Source: Anoxybacillus sp. (GTDB lineage: Bacteria > Bacillota > Bacilli > Bacillales > Anoxybacillaceae). From it: a DNA stretch of 45,834 nt. The stretch spans positions 1-45,834 of the forward strand of contig NZ_JAILZV010000004.1 in NCBI RefSeq assembly GCF_023512315.1, read 5' to 3'. Each line of letters opens with the position of its first letter. The first letter of the stretch is position 1. The notes under the pieces are model-generated. The model saw only the letters and a program-made list of their open reading frames with translations, had not been told where the DNA came from and did not search any database. A program made the translations under genes and the position numbers. Shown one piece after another: positions 9,564 through 18,586 of this stretch.

Positions 9564-10722
9564 ACACAAACATTTTATTCTCTTCCTTTCGGAAAAACGT
9601 CTTCATCGCGTGAAAGACGTCTGACTTTTGTTTAAGGATATAGTAGCGAAACTTTTCGTCTTTAATGTTTTTATATGCGGACATAAGCGTTGAATGGCGG
9701 TTGTACTGATTCACTTCCCCGTATCCGAACATATTGGATACTTTCATCAACTCACCGACAAGTTTGACACAGCGCGCGTTATCTGATGTAAGGTTATCGC
9801 CGTCTGAAAAATGAAATGGATAAATATTATAACGGGACGGAGAATATTGCGTTTCAATTAATTCCAACGCTTTTCGGTAAGCCGAAGAGCAAATCGTGCC
9901 GCCGCTTTCCCCTTTCGTGAAAAACTCCTCTTCTGTCACGACTTTTGCTTCCGTATGATGCGCAATAAATACAATATCGACCGTTTGATATTTCGTCCGC
10001 AAAAAGCGTGTCATCCAGAAGAAAAAGCTTCTTGCCATATATTTTTCCCACAATCCCATCGAGCCGCTCGTATCCATCATCGCCAGAACGACTGCTTTCG
10101 AATCCGGTTTGATGACCTCATTCCATGTTTTAAACTTCAAATCTTCTGGATAAATCGGATAAAAACTCGGGTTTCCATTCATCGCATTCCGCTTAAACGC
10201 TGTCATCATCGTCCGTTTTTTATCAATGTTTCCCATCAACCCGGTGCGGCGAATATCGTTAAACTGAATATGTTGAACGACGTTTTGATCCATTTCTTTT
10301 CGCTTCAAATCCGGCAACTCGAGTTGGCTGAACAGCGCTTCTTGCAACTCCAGTAACGACACTTCTGCCTCGTAATAATCGTGTCCTGCTTGATCGCCGG
10401 CTCCTTGCCCTGTTCCAGGCCCTTTCTGTCCATCCCCAGAACCATCGCGGGCAACAACATCGCCTACTTGACTGTCCCCATCTCCTTGGCCGACGTGCTT
10501 ATTTTTATCATAGTTATATCGAATTTTATATTCATCTAAAGAACGAATCGGAATTTTAATGACATCGCGACCATTAGACATAATGATGCTTTCTTCTGTG
10601 ATTAAATCTGCTAAATTATTTTTAATCGCTTCTTTCACTTTTTCTTGATGCCGTTTTTGATCATCATGTCCTTTCCGATGGAGGGACCAGTCTTCTTTTG
10701 ACACAACAAAATTTCCGCTCAT
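9562..10722 (-). CDS. yhbH: Sporulation protein YhbH (DUF444, vWA-like)
   Basis: 386 aa starting [18 protein letters not shown]. An N-terminal basic region is followed by a Gly/Asp/Gln-rich linker (about 85-115) and a von Willebrand A-like domain whose metal-binding motif is MMDTSGSMG. This is the UPF0229/YeaH/YhbH family, genetically linked to prkA in Bacillus and to the PrkA homologue YeaG in enterobacteria. In B. subtilis yhbH is a sporulation gene. It lies 184 bp downstream of the prkA 3' half on the same strand, with the strong ribosome site AAGGAGGGG. The gene itself is intact. Confidence 0.92.
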   Translation of the reverse strand: MSGNFVVSKEDWSLHRKGHDDQKRHQEKVKEAIKNNLADLITEESIIMSNGRDVIKIPIRSLDEYKIRYNYDKNKHVGQGDGDSQVGDVVARDGSGDGQKGPGTGQGAGDQAGHDYYEAEVSLLELQEALFSQLELPDLKRKEMDQNVVQHIQFNDIRRTGLMGNIDKKRTMMTAFKRNAMNGNPSFYPIYPEDLKFKTWNEVIKPDSKAVVLAMMDTSGSMGLWEKYMARSFFFWMTRFLRTKYQTVDIVFIAHHTEAKVVTEEEFFTKGESGGTICSSAYRKALELIETQYSPSRYNIYPFHFSDGDNLTSDNARCVKLVGELMKVSNMFGYGEVNQYNRHSTLMSAYKNIKDEKFRYYILKQKSDVFHAMKTFFRKEENKMFV

Positions 10723-10885
10723 CGTTTCCCCTCCTTATCACTTTTTTTGAGTTTCATCATATACTGATGTTGGCGTCTACGACATACAATAATAACGGTT
10801 GTTTACTCTATCCTATGCAAAAAACTTAAATAATTGACAAATAATTAGGAAAATTCGACCACCGGACAAGCCTAAAAATGAGAAG

Positions 10886-10908
10886 AAGCACGCCCTATTG
10901 GCATGCTT
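10886..10908 (-). terminator. Probable terminator downstream of prkA
   Basis: AAGCACGCC (10886-10894) pairs with GGCATGCTT (10900-10908), with one G-T wobble. The minus strand continues CTTCTCATTTTT. It is modest, so some read-through into yhbH is possible. Confidence 0.55.
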
Positions 10909-11938
10909 AACGATTTAATAAACTTCCGACGTAGCGAAGCAGTTCGTTCGCCGATGTAGAATTGTATCCGTATTCGTCAATGAGACGAGCGACGACTTCG
11001 TTAATTCTTTTTAATTGCTGCTCATCTGGCGTTTTCGTCGACGTCGTAATTTTGACAATGTCCTTTAAATCCGCAAACAATTTCTTCTGGATCGCTTCCC
11101 GCAACCGTTCATGGGAATTATAATCAAATCGCTGCCCTTTTCGCGCATATGCCGAAATGCGAATTAAAATTTCTTCGCGAAACGCCTTTTTCGCGTTTTC
11201 TGAAATGCCGATTTGCTCTTCAATCGAACGCATCAGTTTTTCATCTGGGTTCATTTCTTCCCCTGTCAACGGATCACGTAACTTCGTTTTATTGCAATAC
11301 GCCTCTACGTTATCTAAGTAGTTATCCATTAACGTTTTCGCTGATTCTTCATACGAATAAACGAACGCTTTTTGCACTTCTTTTTTTGCAATCTCATCAT
11401 ATTCTTTCCGCGCTAACGAAATGAAGTTTAAATACCGCTCCCGATCTTCATTTGAAATCGATGGATGTTGATCGAGCCCTTCTTTTAGCGAGCGGAGCAC
11501 ATCAAGTGCATTAATGGACGGAACTTCCTTCCGAATAATACAAGAAGAAATACGGTTAATGACATAGCGCGGATCAATGCCGCTCATTCCTTCATCTGGA
11601 TACTCTTTTTTCAACTCCTCGACATCGACCTCACTAAACCCTTCTACCGCTTCCCCGTCATACAGACGCATCTTTTTCACTAAATCAATATCTGAGCGCT
11701 TCGGATCTTTTAAGCGTGTCAAAATTGTAAACATCGCCGCTACCCGGAGCGTATGCGGCGCAATATGCACATCCGCCACGTCGCTTTCCCGAATCATTTT
11801 TTCATAAATCCGCTCTTCTTCCGACACTTTCAAATTATACGGAATCGGCATGACGATAATCCGCGAATGAAGTGCCTCATTCTTTTTATTCGCAATAAAT
11901 GAACGATACTCCGTCTCATTTGTATGCGCAACAATCAA
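10907..11938 (-). CDS. prkA: prkA 3' portion (C-terminal 342 residues), separated from its start by the mobile element
   Basis: The frame runs from the shared core at the element junction (codons GAT GAA TTG, D-E-L) into IVAHTNETEYRSFIANKKNE, the sensor-1 region of the PrkA AAA+ domain, and on to the C-terminal PrkA kinase-like domain ending LRYVGSLLNR. The first codon shown (TTG at 11938) is the Leu of D-E-L and not a credible start: there is no ribosome site, and the sequence upstream belongs to the element. PrkA is a AAA+ serine kinase/protease-like protein needed for efficient sporulation in B. subtilis. Joined to the 5' part at 44170-45036 it gives 289 + 342 = 631 residues with no change, the length known for B. 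subtilis PrkA. Confidence 0.93.
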   Translation of the reverse strand: MIVAHTNETEYRSFIANKKNEALHSRIIVMPIPYNLKVSEEERIYEKMIRESDVADVHIAPHTLRVAAMFTILTRLKDPKRSDIDLVKKMRLYDGEAVEGFSEVDVEELKKEYPDEGMSGIDPRYVINRISSCIIRKEVPSINALDVLRSLKEGLDQHPSISNEDRERYLNFISLARKEYDEIAKKEVQKAFVYSYEESAKTLMDNYLDNVEAYCNKTKLRDPLTGEEMNPDEKLMRSIEEQIGISENAKKAFREEILIRISAYARKGQRFDYNSHERLREAIQKKLFADLKDIVKITTSTKTPDEQQLKRINEVVARLIDEYGYNSTSANELLRYVGSLLNR

Positions 11939-11969
11939 TTCATCAGTGATAGTATGATATCTACTAAAA
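11936..11969. other. Left attachment site (9-bp core plus attP arm)
   Basis: The core CAATTCATC (11936-11944) is identical to 44170-44178. The match extends imperfectly leftward (AACAATCAATTCATC against AACAACCAATTCATC). Ten bases inside the element is TGATATCTACTAAAA (11955-11969), the inverted partner of 44146-44160. The left side of the core continues the prkA reading frame. Confidence 0.9.
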
Positions 11970-12001
11970 TATGAAAATATGTATCTATTTCACTGAGAAA
12001 C

Positions 12002-12033
12002 AAAAAAGACTAGCCGTTGTTGGCCAGTCTTTT
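12002..12033 (-). terminator. Terminator at the left end of the element
   Basis: AAAAGACT (12004-12011) pairs with AGTCTTTT (12026-12033), with an inner AGCC/GGCC pairing. It encloses the stop codon of the small gene that follows and shields the prkA 3' half from element transcription. Confidence 0.8.
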
Positions 12034-12267
12034 CTGTTTCATCAACAGAACTCTTGCAATTAAAGAATGGATATCCTCGTCCGTCTTTGAAACTTCTCTC
12101 TGGGATTGAAATACTTTGATTGCTCCATACTTCCCCTCGATCTCTTTGATTTGTTGGGAAGGTTGAGTGACTGTTTCCATTCCCTTCACCCCTGCACGAT
12201 GCCGTTTATACATCGTATGCAGGTGAAGAGTCCGATTTTCGTGTAATATTCTTTCTTTAACGTACAT
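12010..12267 (-). CDS. Small basic protein at the left end of the element, unknown
   Basis: 85 aa if read from the ATG at 12267 (upstream AGGGGGTATGTATAT). A second possible start, METVTQPSQQ, lies at about residue 30 after AGGGGTGAAGGGA. The second half (QREVSKTDEDIHSLIARVLLMKQKR) is predicted helical. It is the gene nearest the left attachment site. Small proteins near attachment sites are sometimes recombination directionality factors, but nothing in the sequence proves that here. No family was recognised. Confidence 0.55.
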   Translation of the reverse strand: MYVKERILHENRTLHLHTMYKRHRAGVKGMETVTQPSQQIKEIEGKYGAIKVFQSQREVSKTDEDIHSLIARVLLMKQKRLANNG

Positions 12268-12708
12268 ATATACATACCCCCTGTGCTAGCAGGAGTGGTA
12301 TGTATTTTAAACAGTACTGTAAATATGTAGTTTTAATTGTGTTTTTAGCGTTATTGTTTACATGTGGAGTTTAAACCGTAGTTTGAATCGTTCTGTAAAT
12401 ACTTATTAACCAATTGTGTTGTAAAGGCAACCACTTGCTAAGATTTTATTCAATATATAACTGATTATATAAATTTATCCATAATTGTACAAGTGCCAAT
12501 AATTAAAAAACTTTTAGGGTTTTCACTATAAATTGTGATTGATTTTCTTGGAAAAATGTGTTGAAGTTCCACCTAAATCATAATAAATCGCAACACGTAC
12601 TTACATAACTTTAATGTTTGTCAAATACACATTATGATGAAACTTTCTTTAATTTAATGAGTTAATCTCGTCATCATCTGCAAAAGGAGAGAACACAATT
12701 AAAGCAGT
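12268..12708. other. AT-rich non-coding stretch
   Basis: No convincing gene. It holds two related stretches, ACTGTAAATATGTA (near 12315) and TCTGTAAATACTTA (near 12391), which may be regulator sites for the small gene at 12010-12267. Its right end contains the terminator of the next gene. Confidence 0.5.
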
Positions 12709-12720
12709 TTAGTGTCCTCC
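12683..12720 (-). terminator. Probable terminator of the nuclease-recombinase fusion gene
   Basis: AGGAGAGAACAC and GTGTCCTCCT form an interrupted stem with a loop of about 15 nt. On the minus strand it is followed by TTTTG. It overlaps the stop codon. Confidence 0.55.
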
Positions 12721-14142
12721 TCTTTCATATAAAAATTCCTTAAATGGGTGGTTTTTATTTCCCTTTTTATTTTTTGCTTTTATTTGTTCCAAAATTTCTT
12801 CATAAGAAATAATTTTACTTAAACTAACCAAATCAGTACCGGTTAAATATACAATTTCCTCTATCGAATAACCATTATAGAACAAGCGTTTTATAAGATT
12901 TGTCCTTATAAAAGAGGGAGATAACACACTAAACTCCTTGTTTATTTTTCTCAGTACATCAAAGATACTATTAATAGTGCCTTCCGTGATAACTTTATAT
13001 TGTTTATTGTACTTCGTATTAAATAAATAACCATTTCTTATGTTCCTCTGTTTATTCTCTATTATGAGTTCGTTAATTGTTTTTTCCAGTACAGGAGGAA
13101 GCACAAGTTCTCTATTATCAAGTATTAATTTATTATTTCTAATATTACTAGTATTAAGTTTGATAAGAGTAGAACGTTCTAAACCAAATGCCAAACAAAG
13201 CAAGAATATTGTTTTATTTCTTATTGCATCTTTTTGATTACTGTAAAAGTCGAGAATCAAACTAATGTTTTCGTTATTTAAAACATGATTAACTTCTTGC
13301 TTCTTTTCTTCTATATCAAAGTTTTGAATTAGTTTCTTTTTTTCTTCCTCAAAATGATGAGAACTAATTTTATTATATTTCTTCATTGTTTGATAAAACG
13401 ATCTTATGTGAGAGTACTTATTTTCAAAAGTATCTACAGAATTTATTCTTTTACCTTTTTTTGTTTCATTTTTAAACGTTTTTTCATAACTCAGAAACTC
13501 TTCAAATTCATCAACACGTATCTGCTCCAAATTTCTATACTTACCTTGCTGTTTAACATAATATTTAAAAAAGTTATAAAGAGTCCCTTTATAAACATTC
13601 CAACTACTACCACCGTTAGGGTATTTTAATGCTTTATATTGTGCAATATCACGAAAGTAGTTTGACACTTTCGTATCAAAAATACTTTCTTTAGAAAAAT
13701 ATTTTATGTTCTCAAGTTGTGTTTTGTTAAAGATATCGATATTGAAAACCACTTTATCTAGATAAACCGAACGATTTGGATTTGGAAGTGAAGTAATATT
13801 ATTATTAAATAAAATGTAGTTTCTTCCATTTGTTAATATTCCCCACTCTAATCCTCTATCGAACAAATAAGAAGCCAATTGTGCTTGTTCTTTTATATCT
13901 AATTTATTGTATGGAGATTTTACCTCGACATATAGAAAAGTGTAATCATTAATTTTTATTGCGATATCTGCTCTTCCGTTTCTGTGATACAATTGATGCT
14001 CATAGTAAAAATCAAAAGCGTTATACCCCAGCATTTCTAAAAAACGTGTTACGACGTGATTTTTAATATTTTCTTCATTCGTATTTTTAAACTTTTCGTA
14101 TAATTGTTTGATAAAATCGATATCATGCGTTTCAATAATCAC
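12709..14142 (-). CDS. Fusion of a type I restriction-like nuclease domain and a tyrosine-recombinase-like domain
   Basis: 478 aa from a GTG at 14142, which lies 5 nt after AGAGGTGA. The N-terminal ~130 residues match the HsdR N-terminal PD-(D/E)XK fold: GRADIAI (Asp59), then LYVEVKSP (Glu73-x-Lys75). A helical core-binding-like domain follows (about 160-255), then a C-terminal tyrosine-recombinase fold. There Arg I is present (GLERST, Arg323), and box II reads SFIRTNLIKRLF, so the HxxR histidine is Ser410 while Arg413 remains. The LGH histidine is replaced by Thr (LTGTD), and the Tyr is kept (IISYEEI, Tyr447). Strand transfer is therefore doubtful and the domain may only bind DNA. A role in defence or mobile-element control is possible but unproven. 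Confidence 0.75.
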   Translation of the reverse strand: MIIETHDIDFIKQLYEKFKNTNEENIKNHVVTRFLEMLGYNAFDFYYEHQLYHRNGRADIAIKINDYTFLYVEVKSPYNKLDIKEQAQLASYLFDRGLEWGILTNGRNYILFNNNITSLPNPNRSVYLDKVVFNIDIFNKTQLENIKYFSKESIFDTKVSNYFRDIAQYKALKYPNGGSSWNVYKGTLYNFFKYYVKQQGKYRNLEQIRVDEFEEFLSYEKTFKNETKKGKRINSVDTFENKYSHIRSFYQTMKKYNKISSHHFEEEKKKLIQNFDIEEKKQEVNHVLNNENISLILDFYSNQKDAIRNKTIFLLCLAFGLERSTLIKLNTSNIRNNKLILDNRELVLPPVLEKTINELIIENKQRNIRNGYLFNTKYNKQYKVITEGTINSIFDVLRKINKEFSVLSPSFIRTNLIKRLFYNGYSIEEIVYLTGTDLVSLSKIISYEEILEQIKAKNKKGNKNHPFKEFLYERGGH

Positions 14143-14400
14143 TATTTTCACCTCTGTATTATTTCCATCCTTACGCCTATTGGGTGATACATCCAATTAC
14201 AATTAAATTTTTTGCAATGCTATTCGCCTTTGGTTAGTATCCCAAACTGACTCGGAAACACCACGAGTCATTTACTCCATTATGTACACCCAACAGGATG
14301 TAATAACCTATTCATAAGTCATTTTGGCAGAAAAAAGGTGAATCCCTTGATTCTAAAAATCGAGACAAAGTTGAGAAATGCGACCTCCCCTTATAATTTC
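14143..14400. other. Intergenic stretch with hairpins
   Basis: Contains TGACTCG (14248-14254) pairing with CGAGTCA (14264-14270), a possible terminator for the gene upstream. It also has a spaced inverted pair TTGGGTG (near 14180) and CACCCAA (near 14287). No gene was seen. Confidence 0.4.
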
Positions 14401-15201
14401 TTACATCGAAAAATATTGCGCTCTGTCAATTTGTCTATACAGGAAACTTAGCAAAGATAAAATATCAAGAGCATCTTCCCGTGAAACTTTCCATTCTAAT
14501 GCTGGCTCGTGACTCTTTGGATTTCTTACTGCTCTCATTACCCCCATACATAAAAGCATTATCCCTTCCTGTTCATTTCTATCAGTTGTGCTCATTTGTT
14601 TATTTAATTTTAAAGTTCCGTTCATTGAAAGTGCAGCAGACATTAACTCAGAACCGAATTTTTCAATTTTAGATTTCTCTCTAACGTACTTATCAAAGGC
14701 TTTGCAACACTCAAATACTGCATGAAAATACCTTTTCTCTAAGAATAATTCTTCTCCATGTTTTCTGATTTCATAATGAAAATTTCTTGCATAAAACATT
14801 CTCTTTTCTTCGGAATCATGAACATGCGTAGATATTTCTGTTCTTTTTACCTTACCGTCACGTAAATCGACTTTTAACCCATAAAATCTTAAAATTTCGT
14901 TTACTACAGTAACAATCTCCTCGAATTTCTCCAATTCACCTATAAATTCTTGTGGGTTGCATAGCGTTTCAATAATTTTTAAGACGTTATAAGGTCCATA
15001 ATATTCGTTTTGTATCTCTTGCAACACATTATAAACAAATCTCCATTTTGTTGAACCATCATGAAAAAACTGTCTAAAACCTGCTTTATGAAAAAAATTT
15101 GTAATTTCTGTTCCGGTATATCTATCGGCTATAATTTTAGAAAGTTTCTCTAATGCTACTAACTGAAAAGGCTGGATTGTCTTTTCTTTCTTCATTACCA
15201 T
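14401..15201 (-). CDS. TIGR02391/Ymh-family protein (abortive-infection-like)
   Basis: 266 aa. The C-terminal ~120 residues match the TIGR02391 (Hypoth_Ymh) family: an all-helical domain with EKRYFHAVFECCKAFDKYVREK and the signature MGVMRAVRNPKSHEP. This domain resembles those found in bacterial abortive-infection proteins and is HEPN-like in its final RNxxxH motif (RNPKSH), which in HEPN proteins is the RNase active site. The N-terminal ~110 residues form a separate helical domain of unknown role. The ATG has the ribosome site GGAGAGGAAA and overlaps the end of the upstream gene by 65 bp, so the two are translated as a pair. RNase activity is inferred. Confidence 0.75.
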   Translation of the reverse strand: MVMKKEKTIQPFQLVALEKLSKIIADRYTGTEITNFFHKAGFRQFFHDGSTKWRFVYNVLQEIQNEYYGPYNVLKIIETLCNPQEFIGELEKFEEIVTVVNEILRFYGLKVDLRDGKVKRTEISTHVHDSEEKRMFYARNFHYEIRKHGEELFLEKRYFHAVFECCKAFDKYVREKSKIEKFGSELMSAALSMNGTLKLNKQMSTTDRNEQEGIMLLCMGVMRAVRNPKSHEPALEWKVSREDALDILSLLSFLYRQIDRAQYFSM

Positions 15202-15793
15202 AATTTCCTCTCCTAAATATTTCTTCGTTTAATCCGTTATAAGAAACAACTTCCCAAACCGGATCTTGTTTTTCGGTAACAAAATAGCCATTCAATTCAA
15301 CGACTCGCCCTTTTGCCCAAGGCGATTTTTCTATATCTATCCAAGACAATGTTGAATTCGCCTCATATTCGACTTCATGGATAAATGCTAAATAATAGAG
15401 AGCATTTATTTTATATTCTTCAATACTTTTTCGTATTTTTTCGATGTCACTTAGAAATGGTTTATCTGATAAATCATATTTATATTTCATTTCAATGGCT
15501 GCAATGATTTCGGCAACATCGTTTTTCAAGTGGCCATTTTGCCCCGGATTTTCATTCAGTTTTACAACAACTAAGTCTGCTCGTAATCCCATATAATAAA
15601 ATTCCGTATAGATCCTTAAATGATTATCCAATAAATAATGGTCGCCTAATCGTCTTCTCAAGTGATAATAAAAAGCATTTTTCAATGAATCCTCTTTCAA
15701 TAAACTATGCCGCAAATAATCTTCTTTGATGTCTTCCAACCAAACCCTTTTTATAGCACTATCCACTTCTTTATAAATTTTTTCGCTAAACAT
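15137..15793 (-). CDS. PD-(D/E)XK-nuclease-like protein paired with the TIGR02391 protein
   Basis: 218 aa if started at the ATG at 15793 (upstream GGGTGAGAC); a TTG at 15841 would add 16 residues but lacks a ribosome site. The middle of the protein has the order expected of a PD-(D/E)XK core: RADLVVVK (Asp after a beta strand), then IIAAIEMKYKY (E-x-K). A helix-rich region and SPWAKGRVVEL follow. No named family was recognised. Its 65-bp overlap with the TIGR02391 gene suggests that the two products act together, perhaps as nuclease and sensor/RNase. That function is inferred from arrangement only. Confidence 0.65.
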   Translation of the reverse strand: MFSEKIYKEVDSAIKRVWLEDIKEDYLRHSLLKEDSLKNAFYYHLRRRLGDHYLLDNHLRIYTEFYYMGLRADLVVVKLNENPGQNGHLKNDVAEIIAAIEMKYKYDLSDKPFLSDIEKIRKSIEEYKINALYYLAFIHEVEYEANSTLSWIDIEKSPWAKGRVVELNGYFVTEKQDPVWEVVSYNGLNEEIFRRGNYGNEERKDNPAFSVSSIRETF

Positions 15794-16298
15794 TGTCTCA
15801 CCCGAATCATCAAAAATTTTAGTGGGAGTTTCCCAAATCAAAGAGGCTGTTTTCTTCTTACATCATCACATTTTTTCGTAGAACATCTCATATATAGATA
15901 TTTAACCGTATATTGCTTCGTGCTTATAAAAAGTTGGATAAAATATCTACATGAACAAAATGTGACATCGTATCCACTTTTTGTTTCATCCAAAGGCTAA
16001 GTTGAATAAAGAAATTCTACCTTTAGCCTCTTTATAGGGGATTACTTCTTTACAAATAAAGATTCAACATATTCAGACAAAAACCTCCAAATTCTAGAAT
16101 ATGTTTTAAACTCTTTGGTAAATATTAAAAAGACACCAGTTTAAATTGAACCGATGTCTTTAACTAAATCCTACAACTAACAATAACCATTCCTATAACT
16201 AATTAGTTAATGGAAAAACCGCGTAAAATCAATATTCGAGCAATTTTTATAACTAATTTTATTAACTAAACCTATAACTAATTTAAAACTAAGTTTAA
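15794..16298. repeat. AT-rich gap with TAACTAAT-type repeats
   Basis: The palindrome TAACTAATTAGTTA occurs at 16197-16210 and again at 16296-16309, running into the end of the next gene. Between them lie TATAACTAATTTTATTAAC (from about 16249) and TATAACTAATTTAAAAC (from about 16273), with looser copies leftward (TTTAACTAAAT near 16160). A hairpin AAGACACC/GATGTCTT (16130-16161) could end transcription of the Schlafen-like gene. The stretch must also hold the promoter of the nuclease-TIGR02391 pair. Confidence 0.6.
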
Positions 16299-17966
16299 CT
16301 AATTAGTTAATACCCATTTTGGATAGCGGGCAGAACCTTGATTTACAATAGTTTTATCCTTCTTGGACATTTCTTGAAGCAGGTTTCCGATGTACCTCTT
16401 TTTTTGCTTTTCATTGAGAGCATCAGATAGTTTATCTAGCAACAAATCATCAATATCTTTCCTACTTGCCACTTTATACTGACGCAAAAATGAGATAATC
16501 AGTTGCTTATAATGCTCTTTATCAAAGGCCCTGTTTTTAATATAGGTGGTTTTATCTCCTGTAATTTCAGCGATTTTAGCGGAAACATATAGGTTTGGAT
16601 ATCTGCCTTCCACTAATTTTAATGCCCTTAATTTTTTTGCTTCTTCTTGTGTGATGCGTTGCTTTTTTTGCACCTTATCTAACGCAATCACTACACTCAA
16701 ATCGAGATCTGTATGGCTGATAAGCATACGAGTATAGTTATAATCCAATATTTTGCCGTAAATGGTCACTTTTACTTTATTCGGTTCACTTAAATCATAA
16801 TCCGGCATTGGAAAGAATCTTTTTCGTTGCTCTAAAAACATTTTCTTAATTCCCGAACCAATTGTATCAATCATATTTAGATTGACCATTGCTTCGGCTA
16901 AAAAGCGATTTCGATAATATTCTTGAGGTGCATCACGTTCAATCACATTCTCAATCGTTTCAGGAATAAATTCACCAAGATTTGTAAAAATTAATTCCTC
17001 TGGTTTTTCAACAACATTAATTCGCCCTTGAAGAGTGTAATCTTGATGAGCAATACAGTTATGCAACGCTTCACGAATGACATAAGGATCATACTGATTC
17101 ACTTCAATAGGGAACAAACTTTGGTCCGGCATATAGCGATATTTTAAATTTCGGATTTTTGCAAAAAGTTCATTTGTGTTTAAAATAAATGGCGGTCCAA
17201 AATGCTCGTAATCCCTCTCAATATTATGTTCGTCTTTCAAAATCCATGTCATTTTTGCAACAGCCGGCGCCAAAAAATGTTCGGATTCAGGTTTACCAAG
17301 CAATATAATGGATGCTCTTGTAATTTGTCCGTTAATCGTTACCCTTGCTTTATTCAGAAACGTTATATCATCCCATTTATCGACATCTTCGGCTAAACGC
17401 GGATTCTTCTTTTTATACTCTTCTCTTGCCTTCTCAATGGCGGTTTTATCTAAGTCGTCAATCGTAGCATCAGGGCAAATCCCAGCCGACCAATCTTCTT
17501 TCATACGTTGATTGCGAATACTTTCGATTTCTTGTATGCTAAGTGGACCTTTCGACTCACCATTTCGGCCAAAATAATGACCTTTCCAAGATGTTGGCAT
17601 TCCTTTTGACGCAGCAGGAATCTGAAACATAATCACCCTGCCCTCTGGATAAAAAAGTTCATAAATCTCAACAAACGACAGCCCACCGTTTGTATGCCTT
17701 GATATCTCATATTTAAGGCGATCTAAATCTGCTCTATTTTCTCTGTATTGTGTTCCAACAATTTCTTTGTTTTTATCTTTTACTCCAAAAATAAGCCACC
17801 CATAAGGTTGATTTTTTAAGTTAGCCTCATTGCTCAACGCTGAAAAGTATTCACCTAAATCATCAAAATGGAAATTACTCTTGGCTTCTTTAAACTCTAT
17901 CCATTCATTTTCGGAGGGGAGGCTTCTAAACTCATCCAATAATTTTTTTAGTTCTATTTCATTCAA
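16299..17966 (-). CDS. Schlafen/AlbA_2-domain ATP-binding protein
   Basis: About 555 aa from a TTG at 17966, 5 nt after GGAGGTGA; a longer in-frame extension lacks a ribosome site. The N-terminus holds an AlbA_2/Schlafen AAA_4-type nucleic-acid-binding domain (NEWIEFKEAKSNFHFDDL, GWLIFGVKDKNKEIVGT). The middle holds a HATPase_c_4-like domain (REALHNCIAHQDYTLQGRI, then TIGSGIKKMF). The C-terminus has winged-helix-like segments. The family is widespread as transcription regulators or in defence islands. Its position between defence-like genes favours the latter, but no direct evidence of activity is visible. Confidence 0.8.
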   Translation of the reverse strand: MNEIELKKLLDEFRSLPSENEWIEFKEAKSNFHFDDLGEYFSALSNEANLKNQPYGWLIFGVKDKNKEIVGTQYRENRADLDRLKYEISRHTNGGLSFVEIYELFYPEGRVIMFQIPAASKGMPTSWKGHYFGRNGESKGPLSIQEIESIRNQRMKEDWSAGICPDATIDDLDKTAIEKAREEYKKKNPRLAEDVDKWDDITFLNKARVTINGQITRASIILLGKPESEHFLAPAVAKMTWILKDEHNIERDYEHFGPPFILNTNELFAKIRNLKYRYMPDQSLFPIEVNQYDPYVIREALHNCIAHQDYTLQGRINVVEKPEELIFTNLGEFIPETIENVIERDAPQEYYRNRFLAEAMVNLNMIDTIGSGIKKMFLEQRKRFFPMPDYDLSEPNKVKVTIYGKILDYNYTRMLISHTDLDLSVVIALDKVQKKQRITQEEAKKLRALKLVEGRYPNLYVSAKIAEITGDKTTYIKNRAFDKEHYKQLIISFLRQYKVASRKDIDDLLLDKLSDALNEKQKKRYIGNLLQEMSKKDKTIVNQGSARYPKWVLTN

Positions 17967-17988
17967 TATCGTCACCTCCGTAAATACG

Positions 17989-18018
17989 ATTATAACAGTA
18001 GAACTTACTTTATGTATA
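17989..18018 (-). promoter_or_regulatory. Candidate sigma-A promoter of the Schlafen-like gene
   Basis: On the minus strand TATACA (18013-18018) and TATAAT (17989-17994) are 18 bp apart, just upstream of the gene's ribosome site. Confidence 0.5.
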
Positions 18019-18370
18019 ACATATCGCAATTTTTCCTTATTTACTATATATTATACATTCAACACATATCCTATTTTGTCCTTTTTGCAAAAGACAACGT
18101 CTATAAAAAATTAAAAACAGAGTGATTGCCCCATTTTCAATCTTCCATTAAATAAATAGCCTCTTCTTGATTTATTTCTTCGCTTCCCATTGTTAAAAAT
18201 TCCATTAACTACTTTCATCATTAATAGAATAATCATTACAACAATTAAAATGATTGTGAAAAATTATAAATAATTGTGGATAATCGTTAACAATCGCTAT
18301 TCGTTGACTATTATCTGAAGTTGTTAAGACAAATTTCATAACTAATAAGCACCGTTAACTGAGATGAAAA
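18019..18370. other. AT-rich gap
   Basis: No gene. A small hairpin TTGTC...GACAA lies near 18075-18095. Repeated AATTGT/ACAATT-type words occur around 18239-18300, for example ACAATTAAAATGATTGTGAA. Confidence 0.4.
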
Positions 18371-18586
18371 TCACTCGACATCCCTTGTCCCCTTTTTCTT
18401 TTCATAATAAGAAATTATTATAAACTTCATTGTAATTGCAATCAGAATTAATAAAAAACATTGTAAATACTCCCTAGCATCAAACAATCTTTGTTTATTA
18501 ATTACTAAATCCAACACAATTGCTGACAAAAGAACTATACTAGGAATCGCTGAAACATAAAAAGAAATTTTGGAGAGTATCCTCAT
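18371..18586 (-). CDS. Small membrane protein, unknown
   Basis: 71 aa with two hydrophobic segments (about 8-28 and 42-62) and a basic C-terminus YYEKKKGTRDVE. Both charge pattern and length are typical of small membrane proteins, but no family was recognised and the upstream ribosome site is weak. It could be a chance frame. Confidence 0.4.
   Translation of the reverse strand: MRILSKISFYVSAIPSIVLLSAIVLDLVINKQRLFDAREYLQCFLLILIAITMKFIIISYYEKKKGTRDVE

Noticed and set aside
12709..14142. Calling this gene a second integrase of the element
   Set aside because: Two of the conserved recombinase histidine positions are replaced and it has a nuclease domain fused in front. The att sites fit the serine integrase at the other end.
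16159..16312. Repeats as a CRISPR array
   Set aside because: Repeats are short, palindromic and irregularly spaced, with no spacers of constant length and no cas genes.
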